The notes: generated by a model not told the origin, from the sequence alone. DNA of 64,000 nt from Gigaspora rosea (GCA_003550325.1 QKWP01000068.1:1-64000), one strand, 5' to 3'; positions 36,674 through 50,165 are shown, numbered from the stretch's first letter. Made by a program: numbers and translations.

Positions 36674-38745
36674 TAATAATACAAGTTACCAAGCAATTTA
36701 CTTGTGCCACACAAGCAATCCATGATACCCCTCATAAAAATTAATAAACTATAGTTCACCTGTAATAATCATATAACTAGGAAACGTGAAACGTTAAAGT
36801 GCGGAATTTTTTACGGGATCACCCGCCATATCGGGCTGATCCGTGTCGATCTGTTTATATGTTTTGAAATGCTGATTGGCCTAATATCACGTGAGCGGAA
36901 CCCGACACACACAAATTTTGGTCTATTGCTCCCCCAGTAAGTCCTCCGCTACGCTCCGGACAATAAGAGCAGAACCAAATTGTGTAAACATATTTGTATT
37001 GAAATCTAAAACAAAACTGTTAAGCACATATTTTATAAAAAAATTAAAAAACCCAATTACTTATCAAATACCTCGAGATATTTCAGACTCTGATCCTATC
37101 AAGAGGTGTAATGCGTGTGCAAATACAAGTATAAAAAGTTCAAATATTATTAAAAAAGATTTTACTTTATCTACAGTTTTCATAATCATAGCAAGGTAAA
37201 TACAAAAAAAATTTATTATAACGAAAAAAAAAGAATAAAGTTTATTTCAAGAAATAAAGCTGAAAAGGTGATAGCCATGTTGGAGAAGAACAATATTTTA
37301 GCCAATAAATCGATTGCAGTAGTAGAAATTATGGCAGCATTCTAATAAATATAAATTGAGTATACGCATATTTTAATAGATATTTTAATTAAAAAAAAAA
37401 CAAAAAAAAACAAACACAATATTCCAGGAGCTAGCATATAGATTAACGGTGAGAAAATAAATTGCTGGAATTCAAAAAAGAAATGCCAAATACCAAAACA
37501 AATCGTTTTATTTAGAAGAATAAATAGACTAGTTTGAGAAATGCTTTTGTAGCATTTTGCAACAATTATGAAACTTAGAAGAAAAACTGTATAAATTTCC
37601 AAATTATCAAATAACAGATAATATTTTCTTCCGTACGTATTTCAATTAAATTCAAGTATGTCTCTCCATTTAAATATCTATAAAATTCTTCATTTATCAT
37701 TTCAATTTTATTTGAATATGTAAAAGGATTAGGACTAGGTAACAATAATTCTTGCCAAAAACTATATTCTTTTGGGTAAAAATCAATGTTTGGTAGAGGA
37801 ATTGCAAGTATCATTGTACTATGGTCTACATTATAAAAATTGACAACAGTTTGTACAATGAAATTATACAATGAAATTGCTGATTGGTTTTGCGATAAAA
37901 TGGCTAATTGGTTTTACAATTAAATCTTGAAAACGAGGGTGACTATATTGAAAATTTTGAAACCTATTTTGAAACCTATTTTTAAACCTTTTTTGAAGAC
38001 TAATCCAATGATCCTAAAGAATAGAAGTTAATAAATCAATAAATGATGTGTTATATAAATGATATTATCTTCCATATTTGGAAAGGTGTGAAGAAGTAGA
38101 TTTTGGAATTTTGATAGTATAAGGAACTACAAATCCTATTAAAGATAAAATGCTTGCTATAAATTGCGGATGATTTTTTATAATTCATTAAAGTTTTCAA
38201 AAATAATCGAATCCATTTATCATTCTTTTATTCGATAAGTGTTTTCATGAGATCTTTTCCATAGCAAGCTAAATAAAATTCTTCACTGATATTACTTTTC
38301 AAAAAGTCTTCGAAAAGTTCTTTTTCACCAAATTCAATACATAAATTTTTAATGATTGTTTCATAACTTGAAGCAGGAAGAATTCTTCCTGAAATCAAAT
38401 TCTCAGTGAATGTTATAAACTTTATCGTTTCAAATTCAAAATCATCCAAACGTTTGTTACAATCATTCCAATAATAGTGCATCTTAATTTCTTTAAGTCT
38501 ATAAGTCCAAATAAATATACCAATACGTGTAATCGTAATTAAATTTTCAAGAATTTCACAATGAAGTATAATATTTTTTCCAATATTTTTTTACGACAGA
38601 AGAATATCCAGTTGCTTTTCTTTAGCATCATTACATTTTTTTTTGTGATAATTATAATCAACTACTGCAATATGACTGACTTATCATCTGATTCTAATCT
38701 ACATTTTAAAATTTTTCCATCAAAAATGTTTTTATTAGGGCTATA
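35903..38745 (-). pseudogene. Channel-family copy C, 5'-truncated
   Basis: Retains the 3' half of the family: the C-terminal coil region, exon 6 (DSTSILLWVSNENIMMLLM, then NLLIGILSNLISNEDNHAAY) at about 36,440-36,600, membrane segments at 37,342-37,602 and 37,575-37,871, and part of exon 3 (MHYYWNDCNKRLDDFEFETI) at 38,228-38,482. It stops near 38,745 beside a foldback element, so the first exons are missing. A foreign segment interrupts the pore exon (36,779-36,963). Intron 5 carries an expanded (AAT)n microsatellite at about 36,645-36,680. Very similar to copy D; both lack the propeller region, so truncation preceded or accompanied their duplication. Confidence 0.75.
36779..36963. mobile_element. 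Unidentified insert in pore exon of copy C
   Basis: Relative to copy D (41,490-41,520), about 185 bp of higher-GC DNA (GGGATCACCCGCCATATCGG, TCCGCTACGCTCCGGAC) replaces or splits the sequence between ATCATATAA and GCAGAACCAAATTG. No clear TIR or target duplication was found, so the mechanism is unknown. Confidence 0.5.
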
Positions 38746-38751
38746 AGTACT

Positions 38752-38920
38752 ATTTATTCCCCGGGACGGTGGGAATAATGATATATCTCCCCAGCAGGAC
38801 TAGAAAAGTATGGTTTAGCGCATGATCCCGCTTCGCAGCAGATCATGTGCTAGACCATACTTTTCTAGTCCCGCTGGGGAGATTTTATATCAATTATTTC
38901 CCCGACATGGTGGAATAAAT
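38752..38920. mobile_element. GC-rich foldback MITE ending copy C
   Basis: Arms ATCTCCCCAGCAGGACTAGA and the near mirror TCTAGTCCCGCTGGGGAGAT pair across a loop near 38,835. Outer ends ATTTATTCC / GGAATAAAT also pair. It lies exactly where homology of copy C to the other copies stops. Confidence 0.75.
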
Positions 38921-39031
38921 GAGTTATTCTACGTTCTATATGACGACATGACGACGATTAATGTTATAAATCACATTTTATCACTACAAAAATAAACTTT
39001 AGACCGAATATAAATAGAAATTTTTTTTTTT

Positions 39032-39210
39032 GTTAAATCACTTTTCGTCTCTCTTAAATTTTTTCTTTCCACTAAAATTTTTTCATTGAATTTTATTTTT
39101 TTCGCTTAGTTTTTTTTTTTGTTAAATCACTTTTCGTCTCTCTTAAATTTTTTCTTTTCGCTAAAATTTTTTCATTGGATTTTATTTTTTTTTTTTAGCT
39201 TTTTTTTTTT
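39032..39210. repeat. 89-bp tandem duplication, T-rich
   Basis: Two copies of TTAAATCACTTTTCGTCTCT followed by TTTTTTCATTG, at about 39,032 and 39,121. Confidence 0.8.
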
Positions 39211-39234
39211 TTATTAGATTTTTTTCGTTCAATA

Positions 39235-40055
39235 ATGAACCAAGACAATTTAAATTTTACTTCGGCTGCACAGCTATGTAACTTGAAGTCACACGAACAA
39301 ATAAATAACTTACTCGATTCAAATATTACTTCTACTGAATCAGAGAGCTGGTTAGAATCGCAGCAAATTTCTTCTAGCTCATTCGAGCCGTCGAGATCAA
39401 TTTCAGTTATTTTGTTAAAACTTATATTTAATTTTTTAAGCCGAGAAAAACCAGTCAGCGTTAAGGAACCAGTGAGTTGCCTAAGAGTTCACTGCCAGCT
39501 CTTCAACCAAAGCCCATTTTATCAATTTCATCTATTAGAAGAATAATGTATTGTTTTTTCTTGGCTGGAGTTTTTAAATTTTGTTCAGAGTCAAGTTAAT
39601 CTCTAAATATCGCAACTGCTTACAGTTTTGAAAAATAGGAATAAAATCTTCACAACAACAACCTTCTGAGCGAGTATAGTAAATGCATATTTCCTTGAAA
39701 AGAAATTGAAGATGTTCTTCATTGTCGGCTTAGCAAATTTAGACAAGGCAATAGCAGTGGCTGATCAGCTATTAATTTCTGAAGATATTAATGACGATCT
39801 TAACAAAAGCAGTGATGACGAGGTTTATTTATTTATACTATATTTATTTTATATAACCGATAAATCATTTATATAAATTATAATCTCGATATATAATTTT
39901 TTTAGATTCGATTTGTTACGCCTTCTCCAATTGATATCAATCATATGATAAATTATGCTACTGTAAAGAACACAAGTCATAATACTCAAACTTGGGATAA
40001 TGCGATTAACAAATATTTCAAAGATACGAATCGATTTAAGTTCAGCAATAATTTG
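39235..40055 (+). pseudogene. Gene fragment, possibly N-terminus of a Crypton-type recombinase
   Basis: An open frame starts at the ATG at 39,235 (MNQDNLNFTSAAQLCNLKSH...) and runs 103 codons. Farther on, another frame reads LISEDINDDLNKSSDDE (to 39,820), then a plausible intron (GTTTATTT...TTTTTTAG, 39,821-39,904), then SPIDINHMINYATVKNTSHN and TQTWDNAINKYFKDTNRF. The NT-x(5)-W-x(4)-KYFK-like pattern resembles the N-terminal helical domain of Crypton/tyrosine-recombinase proteins in fungi. The catalytic domain is absent because the sequence joins the duplicated 3' flank of copy D at about 40,040. A TATAAATA box lies near 39,010. The identification is tentative. Confidence 0.35.
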
Positions 40056-40713
40056 CCACATGTCATTTTATATTCTAATGTCTTTTAATTTTCACAGATT
40101 GAAAAATTAATCTGAACTTTATTAAAAATGAGATAACAAGCTAAATTCAAATAGTTCTTTACTTTCATATCTTTCTTCATAATAATTTCCTAATTTACTA
40201 AAATAAAAATAAAGGAGTTTGAAGAAAATAATAATTATTATTTCATAATTAATCCGGCCTTTTAGTATAAACAAAAGCTGAGCAGAATATAACATGCTAA
40301 ATTCGAATATTAAGTCCATTATATTTAAGAATATTTCAGTTCTTAATATTAAACTATTTAATTAAAATAATTAAGAGAGTAAATTCACAATATATAAGAA
40401 TTGTCAATTCATAATCATCAATACCGGTGAACTCATAATATTAAGGAATGCCCATCTCACATATAAATTTATTATTATCATAAGTATAAGTTTAATTGCA
40501 CTGTAATAAATTTGTTTTAATGAATATTGATTACAAATTACTTTTGTTGTTTTCTAATTTATAAATGATACATATTGATTAAGAGATCGTTACTTATTTC
40601 AACATTTGGTGTTTGACACTAAAATAGTCACATTAAACATTAAGACATTGAGATTGCTATAACTAATTTTCATCAAACAATTATTATCTGCACGATTTCA
40701 ATCAGAATATTTT
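40056..40713. other. 3' flank of copy D
   Basis: Matches the flanks at 35,280-35,902 and 52,860-53,499. No gene. Confidence 0.7.
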
Positions 40714-43700
40714 CTATTTATTTGTTTTCATATCATCAATTGACTCTTTTAATTCCTTAATGTCCTGTTTAAGAACAGGTAGATCTTTAATCTTCTCTTC
40801 AATTTCTATAAGAGTATATGATTCGCCCTAATTCTTCTATCAATTTGCTTAAGAAAGAGACTGTTCTACAGGGATTATAAAATTTTCATTAAGAGCCTCT
40901 GAAATATAAAGTTTCCTATAACCTGACTATTTATCTTTTAGGATATCCATTATATGTTCACAAAGTTTAATTATGTAGTATTTATAATAACTTTTAATTA
41001 AATAAATATATTATATATATATATTAAGTAATAGGAATAAGATTTTTTTTAAGTGATTAAATAACTACATAATTAATGGAAACCAATTTTCTTTCTTCAT
41101 TGGTGAGGAAGCATATAAAATAACTCTATTTCTTCAATAATATATTTAACATAAATAAATAAATTAAAGATTAAAAAAAAATATTTGAATTGAAATAAAT
41201 ATTAAAAAAATCTCGCTTTTTAAAGCCAAATAAGCAACATGATTTTCTTTATTGCTGATTAAATTGCTAAGAATTCCAATTAATAAATTCATTAAATAAA
41301 TAAGCAAATAAAATAAAACTATAATCATTAAAAGTATCATAATATTTTCATTTGAAACCCATAATAAAATAGAAGTTGAATCACCTAATAAAAATATAAT
41401 ACAAGTTACCAAGCAATTTACTTGCGCCACACAAGCAATCCATGATACCCCTTATAAATAATAAACTATAGTTCACCTGTAATCATCATATAATAAGATG
41501 CAATAGCTGCAGAACCAAATTGTGTAAACATATTTGTATTGAAATCTAAAACAAAACTGTTAAGCACATATTTTATAAAAAAATTAAAAAAATCCCAATT
41601 ACTTATCAAATACTCGAGATATTTCAGACTCTGATCCTATCAAGAGGTGTAACGCGTGTGCAAATACAAGTATAGAAGTTCAAGTATTATTAAAAAAGAT
41701 ATTACTTTATCTACAGTTTTCATAATCATAGCAAGGTAAATACAAAAAAAATTTATTATAACGAAAAAAAAGAATAAATTTTATTTCAAGAAATAAAGCT
41801 GAAAAGGTGATAGCCATGTTGGAGAAGAACCATATTTTAGCCAATAAATCGAGCAGTAGTAGAAATTATGGCAGCAAGTTCTAATAAATAATAAATTGAG
41901 TATACGCATATTTTAATAGATATTTTAATTTAAAAAAAAAAACAAAAAAAAACAAACCCAAATATTCCAAGAGCTAGGCATATAGATTAACGGTGAGAAA
42001 ATAAATTGCTGGAATTCAAAAAAGAAATGCCAAATACCAAAACAAATCGTTATATTAGAAGAATAAATAGACTAGTTTGAGAAATGCTTTTGTAGCATTT
42101 TGCAACAATTATGAAACTTAGAAGAAAAACTGTATAAATTTCCAAATTATCAAATAATATTTTCTTCCGTACTTGTTCCATTTAAATTCAAGTATGTCTC
42201 TCCATTTAAATATCTATAAAATTCTTCATTTATCATTTCAATTTTATTTGAATATGTAAAAGGATTAGGACTAGGTAACAATAATTCTTGCCAAAATCTA
42301 TATTCTTTTGGGTAAGAATCAATGTTTGGTAGAGGAATTGTAAGTATCATTGTACTATGGTCTACATCATCAAAATTGACAACTGTTTGTACAATGAAAT
42401 TGCTGATTGGTTTTACGATAAAATGGCTAATTGGTTTTACAAGTGTTTTACAATTAAGTCTTGAAAACGAGGGCGACTATATTGAAAACTTTGAAACCTA
42501 TTTTGAAAACTATTTTTAAACCTTTTTTGAAGACTAATCCAATGATCCCAAAGAATAGAAGTTAATAAATCAATAAATGATGTGTTATATAAATGATATT
42601 ATCTTCCATATTTGGAAAGGTGTGAAGAAGTAGATTTTGGAATTTCGATAGTATAAGGAACTACAAATCCTATTAAAGATAAAATGCTTGCTATAAATTG
42701 CGGATGATTTTTTATAATTCATTAAAATTTTCAAAAATAATACTCAATAGTGAAATTTAGAAATTAAGTGATTATCATTTTCAATGCACTTAATAATACA
42801 GCCGATGCCTAAAGATCGAATCCATTTATCATTCTTTTATTCGATAAGTGCTTTCATGAGATCTTTTCCATAGCAAGCTAAATAAAATTCTTCACTGATA
42901 TTACTTTTCAAAAAGTCTTCGAAAAGTTCTTTTTCACCAAATTCAATATGTAAATTTTTAATGATTGTTTCATAACTTGAAGCAGGAAGAATTCTTCCTG
43001 AAATCAAATTCTCGGTGAATGTTTTAAACTTTATCGTTTCAAATTCAAAATAATCCAAACGTTTGTTACAATCATTCCAATAATAGTGCATCTATAATTT
43101 CTTTAAGTCTATAAGTCCAGATAAATATACCAATACGTGTAATTGTAATTAAAATTTTCAAGAATTTCACAATAAAGTATAATATTTTTTCCAATATTTT
43201 TTAACGATGGAAGAATATCCAGTTGCTTTTTTTAGCATCATTCCATTTTTTTCTGTGATAATTAATCAACTACTGTAATATGACTGATTTATCATCTGAT
43301 TCTAATCTACATTTTAAAATTTTTCCATCAAAAATTTTTTTACTAGGGCTATAAATTTTGTTATTTATAATTTCAGTTATAATATCGTTTTTTTAGACGG
43401 AGTTGTAATGCTGTTGTTGTCCTCCAGTTCTTTTTGTAAGTATTTGAACCAATCATCAGAATTATCAAGGATCAATACTTTAAATGACAATTTCTATCAA
43501 TGATATATATCGTTTTATCTGATAGAATTGTGTATGGTTCCTGAATTTGATTCTTTTCAATTTTTAAAAAACTTACTTACATCTATTGGATCTGTGAAGT
43601 TATAAGGATCCATTAAATTATATTAATCGTTTTAAATATATGATAATCTTTCTCTTTTTTTAGAAGTGATCAGTGAACTTACCAATTATGTTTTAACTAA

Positions 43701-43810
43701 AAATAAAACAAATAAAAATTAATATATCAAAATTTATATGGTCGATTATTAATTTCATTATAACTACAAAATGCCAAGTTCATCCTAGTTTCAGTGGAAA
43801 AAAAACATAA
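40714..43810 (-). pseudogene. Channel-family copy D, 5'-truncated
   Basis: Close relative of copy C. It keeps the C-terminal coil, exon 6 (41,164-41,430, NLLIGILSNLISNKENHVAY), an apparently complete pore exon (about 41,478-41,548), membrane segments near 42,000-42,350 and the exon 3 segment at 42,837-43,091. Exon 2 is cut near 43,810, and exon 1 plus nearly all of the propeller-like region are lost. The remaining sequence passes directly into the 5' flank shared with A and G. Frames are interrupted at several points. It is not expected to make a full channel. Confidence 0.75.
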
Positions 43811-45187
43811 AAATAAGGTTTATTGGCTTCATTTAAAAAAATAATAGCTTATTTTGGAGATAAGTGGGAGCCTAAAAATTTTTAATTTGTGTGTCAAAAT
43901 TTTTGCAATCAAAAAATGAAATGAATATTTAGAGCAAAGACCTGCAAAATTGGCATAAGTTAGCAAAATATGTTTTCGATATTATAAATTATTTTGATTT
44001 ACTGCTAATTAATAATTATAATACAAATTACCTATCTGTACATAAATTCTAAAAATTTATCTAATAAAAAAACTTGCAATATGTTAAAAAAAAGCAATTT
44101 GTTAAAAAAAATGTCGCACTAAATTCCATTTCGACTGTTTGTGTTTTACAATCATTAGAAAAGCATTTGTTATCACATCCAAACTGCTACTATAACTTAT
44201 TTTCTTGATAACATTATTATAGCTGTTTAATATGCTTGTAAGATATATTTGCTATAATCGAGGCAAATTGAAGCAAATTGAAATAAATCGCAGTAAAACA
44301 CAAATTTTGTGGTATGTTTTGATCACAGCAAATCTTTAGAAACATCAACTTAACGAAATAAATAACCTTTTAAATGACAAAGATTATCATTTCAAATTTA
44401 TCTGAAATGAAGTAAAGTTGATACATCGCTCATTTAAAAACAAATACTTCATCTGCTTCTTCAAAATCAGATTTTTTCACACTAAAAATAAATTATTTTA
44501 ATTAACATACTACTGTAATTATTTGTACTTTAACATACTATTGCGCTAAAAATTAAATTATTTCCACTTAGCACAATATTAAAAATTAAATTATTTCCAC
44601 TTTTACATAATACTAAAATTAATTATATTTCTGGTCATTATTAAAGACCCAATTAAATAGTTCTTTTACTATCATATTTTATCATTATAATTTCCTGATT
44701 TACCAAAATAAATAAAGGTGTTTGAAGAATATAATCATTAAGATTTCATAATTAATCCGGCCTTTAGTATAAGCAAATGCCGAACAGAATACAATATGCT
44801 AGATTCGAATATATTTAAGTCTGATTCAGTTCTTAATATTTTAAGACATTTAATTCAAAATAATAAGAGCGTTAATTCACAATATATCAGAATTGTCATT
44901 CATATCATCAATATTGGAGAACTCATAATATTAAAGAATGCTCATCTCACATGTAAATTTATCATTTATTACTGTAATAAAATTTATTTTTAATTGATAT
45001 CATTACAAATTACTTGTGTCGTTTTCTAATTTATAAACGATAAATATTGTGGTTGTTCGAATTCTCATTAAAAGATCGTTACTTCTCTCAACTTTTGATG
45101 TTTGATATGAAAATAACCACATTAAACATTAAAACATTGAGATTGCTATAACTAAATTTTCGTCAAACAATTATTATCTGCATGATT
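43811..45187. other. Duplicated intergenic region D-E
   Basis: Matches 19,080-20,418 along most of its length (GTCGCACTAAATT, TTTTCTTGATAA, ATATTTCTGG words). No gene. Confidence 0.7.
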
Positions 45188-48100
45188 TCAATCAGCATAT
45201 TGCCTATTTATTTGTTTCATATCTTCAATTGATTCTTTTAATTCCTTAATATCCTGTTTAAGAACGGGTAACTCTTCAATCTTCTTTTCAATGTTTTTAA
45301 GAGTGTTTGATTGGATCCTAAATTTCCGCTGAATCATTTTTTCAATATCCAGAAGAGAGGGCTGTTCTTTAGGAAGCAAAAGTATTTCATTAAGATTTTG
45401 TGAAACATAAGGTTTTCTATGACCTTACCATTTATCTGTTAGGGTATATGCCACTTTAAGTTTAATTATGTCACATTCATAAAAACTTTCAACATAAATA
45501 TAAAAATATATAAGTAAGAGGAATAAAGTTTTGCTTTTGCATGTGAATACGTAACTTACATAATAGATGGAAACCAATCATTTCTTCTTCGCTGATAAGG
45601 AAGCATATAAAGTAACTCTATTTGTATAATAATCTATATAACATAAATAAACAAGAAATTGAATAAAAAATCGATTAACTGTAATAAACATTAAAAATAT
45701 ACCTGTCTTTTTAAAGCCAAATAAGCAAGAACATTGTCATCATTAATGGCAACATCACAAAGAACTCCAGGCAATATATTAATCAAATAAATAACAATAA
45801 TAAATGAAGCTACGGTCATTGGAAGCATTATAATAACATTTTCACTCGAAATCCATGATGATATAGGTGTCGAATTTCCTAAAAAATATAATTATATATT
45901 TAAATAAAACTATAATAATAAGAATATTGAATTATATGATATACCTGTAATCATCATATAATATGAAAATTGTGTAAATATATTTATATTTGAATCTAAA
46001 AAAAATAGTGAAATTACTTATTAATGCACATATTTTATAATAAATCATAAACAACCATTATTAATGAAAATACCTTGAGAAATGTCAGACACAGATCGTA
46101 ATAAGAAGTGTAATGAGTGTGCAAATGCAAGTGTAAAAAATCCAAATATTATGAAAAAAGATATTATTTTTTCTATACTATTTATAATCATAGTAAAATA
46201 AATCCCAAAAACCTTTATCACACACAAAAAAGCAGATAAATCTTATTTCAAGAAATAAAGTTAAAAAAGTGGTAGCCCAAGTTGGAACAGAGCCATTTTT
46301 TAGCCAATAAATTGAAGTCGCGGTAGTAGAAATTATAGCAGTAAGTTCTATTAAATAATAATTTGAGTACGTGCATATTTTAATAGATATTTAATTTAAA
46401 AAAAATGCAAACCCATATAATGCAAACTACTTGAAAAATAGTTTGCAGGCGAATAAATGAGCAATTGACGAATTACGAAAAATAAATGCCAGAATCCAAA
46501 AATAATTACAATGTATAATAAGATTTGTTGATAAAACCAAGAAATATTATCAGAGAAAGCGGAATCAATAATAAAGCTAACAAGAAAAATAGTATAAATT
46601 GCCCATATTGTGAAATAATATTTCCTTCCATATGTATCCCATTTGAATTTGATTAATGCCTCTCCATTTAAATATTTATAAAATTCTTTATCTACCATAT
46701 TAAACCTTATTGAATGTGAAAAAGGATTGTGACTAGGTAATAATAATTCTTACCAAAACTGTATACTTTTGGATAAGAAACAAAATTTGGTAGAGGAATT
46801 GCAAGTACTGTTGAACCATGACTATCTTGATTAAAATATTTTTGCCATCTTTGGAAAAAACTAATAAAAGGATTCCAAAATCAGGAAATAATATATCAAA
46901 ATACGATGTTTTAGACAAATAACTGTATCTTCCATGACTGGAAAGGTGTGAAGAAATAGAATCTAGATATACAACATTAAAAGGGACTACAAATGATATC
47001 TTGGATAACGTACTTAATATAAATGCTAGATGATCATCTGTAGTTCTTTAAAGTTTTCAAAAATTATACTCAATAAGGAAATTTTGGAAATTATGTAATT
47101 TTTATATGACACAATATTTTCCAGACAGATGTTGCCTAAATGTCGAATTCGTTTATCATCCTTTAGTTCAATAAATGCTTTAATGAGATTTCTTCCATAG
47201 CAAGTTAAATAAAATTCTTCTCTGATATTATCTTTCAAAAACTCATTGAAAAATTCTTTATCGCAAATTTTATGTCAAAATTTATACAGATTGTTTTATA
47301 ACTTGAAGCAGGAAGAATTCTTCTTGAAGTCAAATAATCAAAGGGATTAGGAGATCTTTAAGCTTTCTCTTTTCAAAATCAAAATAAACCAAATGACTAT
47401 TACAATCATTCCAATAATAATGCATCTTAATTTCAGAAAGTCTGTAAGTCCAGATAAATATGCCAATACGTGTAATCGTAATTAAATCATCATTTTCAAG
47501 AATGTCACAATGTATTATATAATTTTCTAAAGGTTGTTTACGATAAAATGATGGAAGAATTTCCAGTTGCTTCTTTTTATCATTCCATCTGTTTTTGCGA
47601 TAATTATAATCAACTACTGTAAGTCTGACTGATTTATCATCTGATTCCAATTCCCATTTTAAAATTTTCCCTTCTAATTTTTTTTTATCTTGGTTATAAT
47701 TTTTTCTACTTGTAATATCAGTTATAAATTCAATGGTTTTTTTAGATGGAGCTGTAATGCTATTGTTATCCTTCAGTTTTTTTCGTAAGTATTCAACCCA
47801 ATCATCGGAGTTATCAGTGATTAATTCTTTAATTGACAACTTTCCATCAGTGAAATAGATTATTTTATCAGATTGAATTATATATGGTTCCTGAATTTGG
47901 CTTTGATTCTCTTCAAAATTTTCAAAAATGTCTCTCGCATCTACTGGATTTGTTGGATTTGTGAGGTTATAAGGGTCCATTAGATTATATTGTTCACCTG
48001 AAATATATAATATCCTTTCTCCTTTTTGGGAAGCAACCAAGTGAAATCTATCTATTGCACCCTTTGTAAGGTGGGTATGGGTATTATGGCGCAGTTAAAA

Positions 48101-48302
48101 ATGCCAATAAGAAAACTTGTTTAATTTAGCATAAACCTTTATCGATTTTATTTTAGATAAGTAGATTTGGACTTAAAATACATTTTTTTTTTATTTTTAA
48201 AAAGATCTTCTAATAAAAAAAAAACTTTTTCTAGATACACAAAATTTCTTCCGGAAATCGAGATCTTCAAGGCAGCGACCAAAAATGGCGCAGATCAGAT
48301 AA

Positions 48303-50165
48303 TCAGGTAGTACTGCCTTTTTTTACTTTTTTTTTTTTCTCAAGCCGTTTTTCTTCTCTAATACGCTGTTTTTCTAACATCATACGTTCCTTTTCTTCTT
48401 TTTTTTGCTTTCGAATTTCTTGCTTCTGCTCCTTTTCCGTCTCCCGTGCTATTTGTTTTTGGATGGCTGCCTCTTTTTTTTCTTTTTTATCATTGGCAAC
48501 TCTTTCCGCCTCTTCCTCTGCTTCTCTCAACAAACGCAACGACTCTGTGCTTGTAAGAAGCTGGGAGAATGGCATGGTCTTACGTTTTTTCTTGGGTGGT
48601 TGAGTTTCGGTCTTCTCTTCATCTGCCACCGGATCTTCACTCTGCTTCAAATGCTGGTGCAAGGGGTACTTAAGTACCAACCATAAAGGACTGGTACCTG
48701 GGTTTTTATATAGTTCTAACTCTGATTCTAAATGTTCCACTCTCGTATTAAGCGATTCTATTTCTGTCCACAAATCTTCATTTGTAGAGGTCGAGTTGAA
48801 TGTCTTGGAACTGATCTAGGTAAAGACGATGTGGTTAGTGTAACAAGCGGGCGAGTAGATTGTTCAGAACTTGGTAGGTCAAAATTATGCGTTGCCATTG
48901 AAGGCTCAAGACAACAAGGGTCAATAGCATCTGGGTTGAAGGGCCATATTCCCGTTGCCCTGAAAGAATTACATATAGCGGCGGGGGTGTATGCTTTAAT
49001 ATAAGCCTGTCTGAAGAGTTTAGCGAACGTATATTTTGTTACGTGCTGGCCATTATTAGTAAAAAAATTTTTCACATTCACTATCATATGCTTTTTTGAG
49101 TTGAGCAAATGGTAGTTTGGCAGGTTGTAGGATATGGGTGGTATGCAGTGGAAGTGCATAGAGAAGAATATTATTTTGATGGCAAAAGTTGACACAAGAA
49201 TAATTGACATGGCTCTTGTGTCCGTCAAGAATTAGTAAAACGGGGCGCAATGGAGGAATAGAATTAATGAAGTACTCTATGTATTTTTTAAATAGGCTTT
49301 CCCGCATATATCCCGTATCGGTAAACCCCATAACGGTACCAGCCGGAGCACCATCTAAAAGATTTGGAATCACCTGTTTACCCTTGTATATTATTAATGG
49401 GGTATGTATGTACTGGCAGCTGAAAGCGTAGAGCATACAGAAATGTGTTCGTGATTGCTGCCATACGAAACTCGATGAACCTGATGTGCTTCTTTTTTCA
49501 CAATGACTTTTTGAAGTCTAGGTTCAATCACGAAGCCTGTTCCGTAGCAATTCCATTACACGATTTCGAAAAAAAATACAAAAAAAAAAAATAAAAAAAA
49601 AAGAAAAAAAATAAAAAAAGAAAAAGAAGACCTGTCTCATCCATATTCCAGATTCGATCAGGGGTAAGCGAATATTCAATAATTATTTTTTCAAGTTTGT
49701 TAAAGTGGTCGTTTATTATAATAGGATTTGCTTTTTGGGCACGCGCCTCATTTAGGGCTTGCGGAACCTGAAATGAAAGTTCAGGGTGATCCCTAAAGAA
49801 CCGCTGCCACCATGATTGACCTGGTCCATTCTTGCTAAAAGGATGCGCGCGCCCATCTCTATTAACTATTTCCATCATGCAATAATTTACGCCAGACCTT
49901 GATAACCCGAAACCAAGCCTTTGCATGTTCAGGCAATAACCGACCAGTTGCTCTTCTTTGTGGTCGGTTAAAACTTTATTAGGGCCTGATGTTTGAGAGG
50001 ACCATCGTTTTTAACTACACGTCTCAGGGTTGTTTCTGGGATATCAAAGTCTCGTGCGATACTCCTTATACTTGGAGGCTTGGGATTATCAGAGAAATCT
50101 TTTATAGCCTTAAGGGCTTTCTCAATAGCGTCATTTCGAATGGCTTTGTCTTTTTCAAACGACAT
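48303..50165 (-). pseudogene. Pogo/Tigger-like DDE transposase
   Basis: Starts at the ATG at 50,165 with a psq-type helix-turn-helix (SIRSIARDFDIPETTLRRVV), then a CENP-B-like helical region (WWQRFFRDHPELSFQ) and the DDE_1 domain: IWNMDETG (first Asp, near 49,640), LLILDGHKSHVN (second Asp, near 49,220), LPLHTTHILQP (near 49,150) and GIWPFNPDAI. Where relatives have an Asp-containing LDV-type motif after HILQP, this copy reads AKLP, so the third acidic residue is absent. A basic tail (PPKKKRKTM, then a Lys/Glu-rich coil) ends at 48,303 and probably serves nuclear entry. A 95-bp pyrimidine-rich intron (49,537-49,631) lies inside the Gly codon of DETG. Frameshifts near 49,420, 49,065 and 48,800 break the frame, so it is inactive as written. 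Confidence 0.8.
49537..49631 (-). other. Pyrimidine-rich intron in transposase
   Basis: Donor ACAG|GTCTTC and acceptor GGAACAG|GC restore DETG-FV in frame. The interior is almost pure T with few C, read on the minus strand. An A-rich insertion with duplicated edges is the alternative. Confidence 0.55.

Noticed and set aside
36891-37199. Plus-strand open frame of 102 codons
   Set aside because: It runs antisense across the insert and membrane-coding exons of copy C, so it is a shadow.
48405-49431. Plus-strand open frames opposite the pogo transposase
   Set aside because: Mirror frames of the transposase domain; no recognisable motifs.
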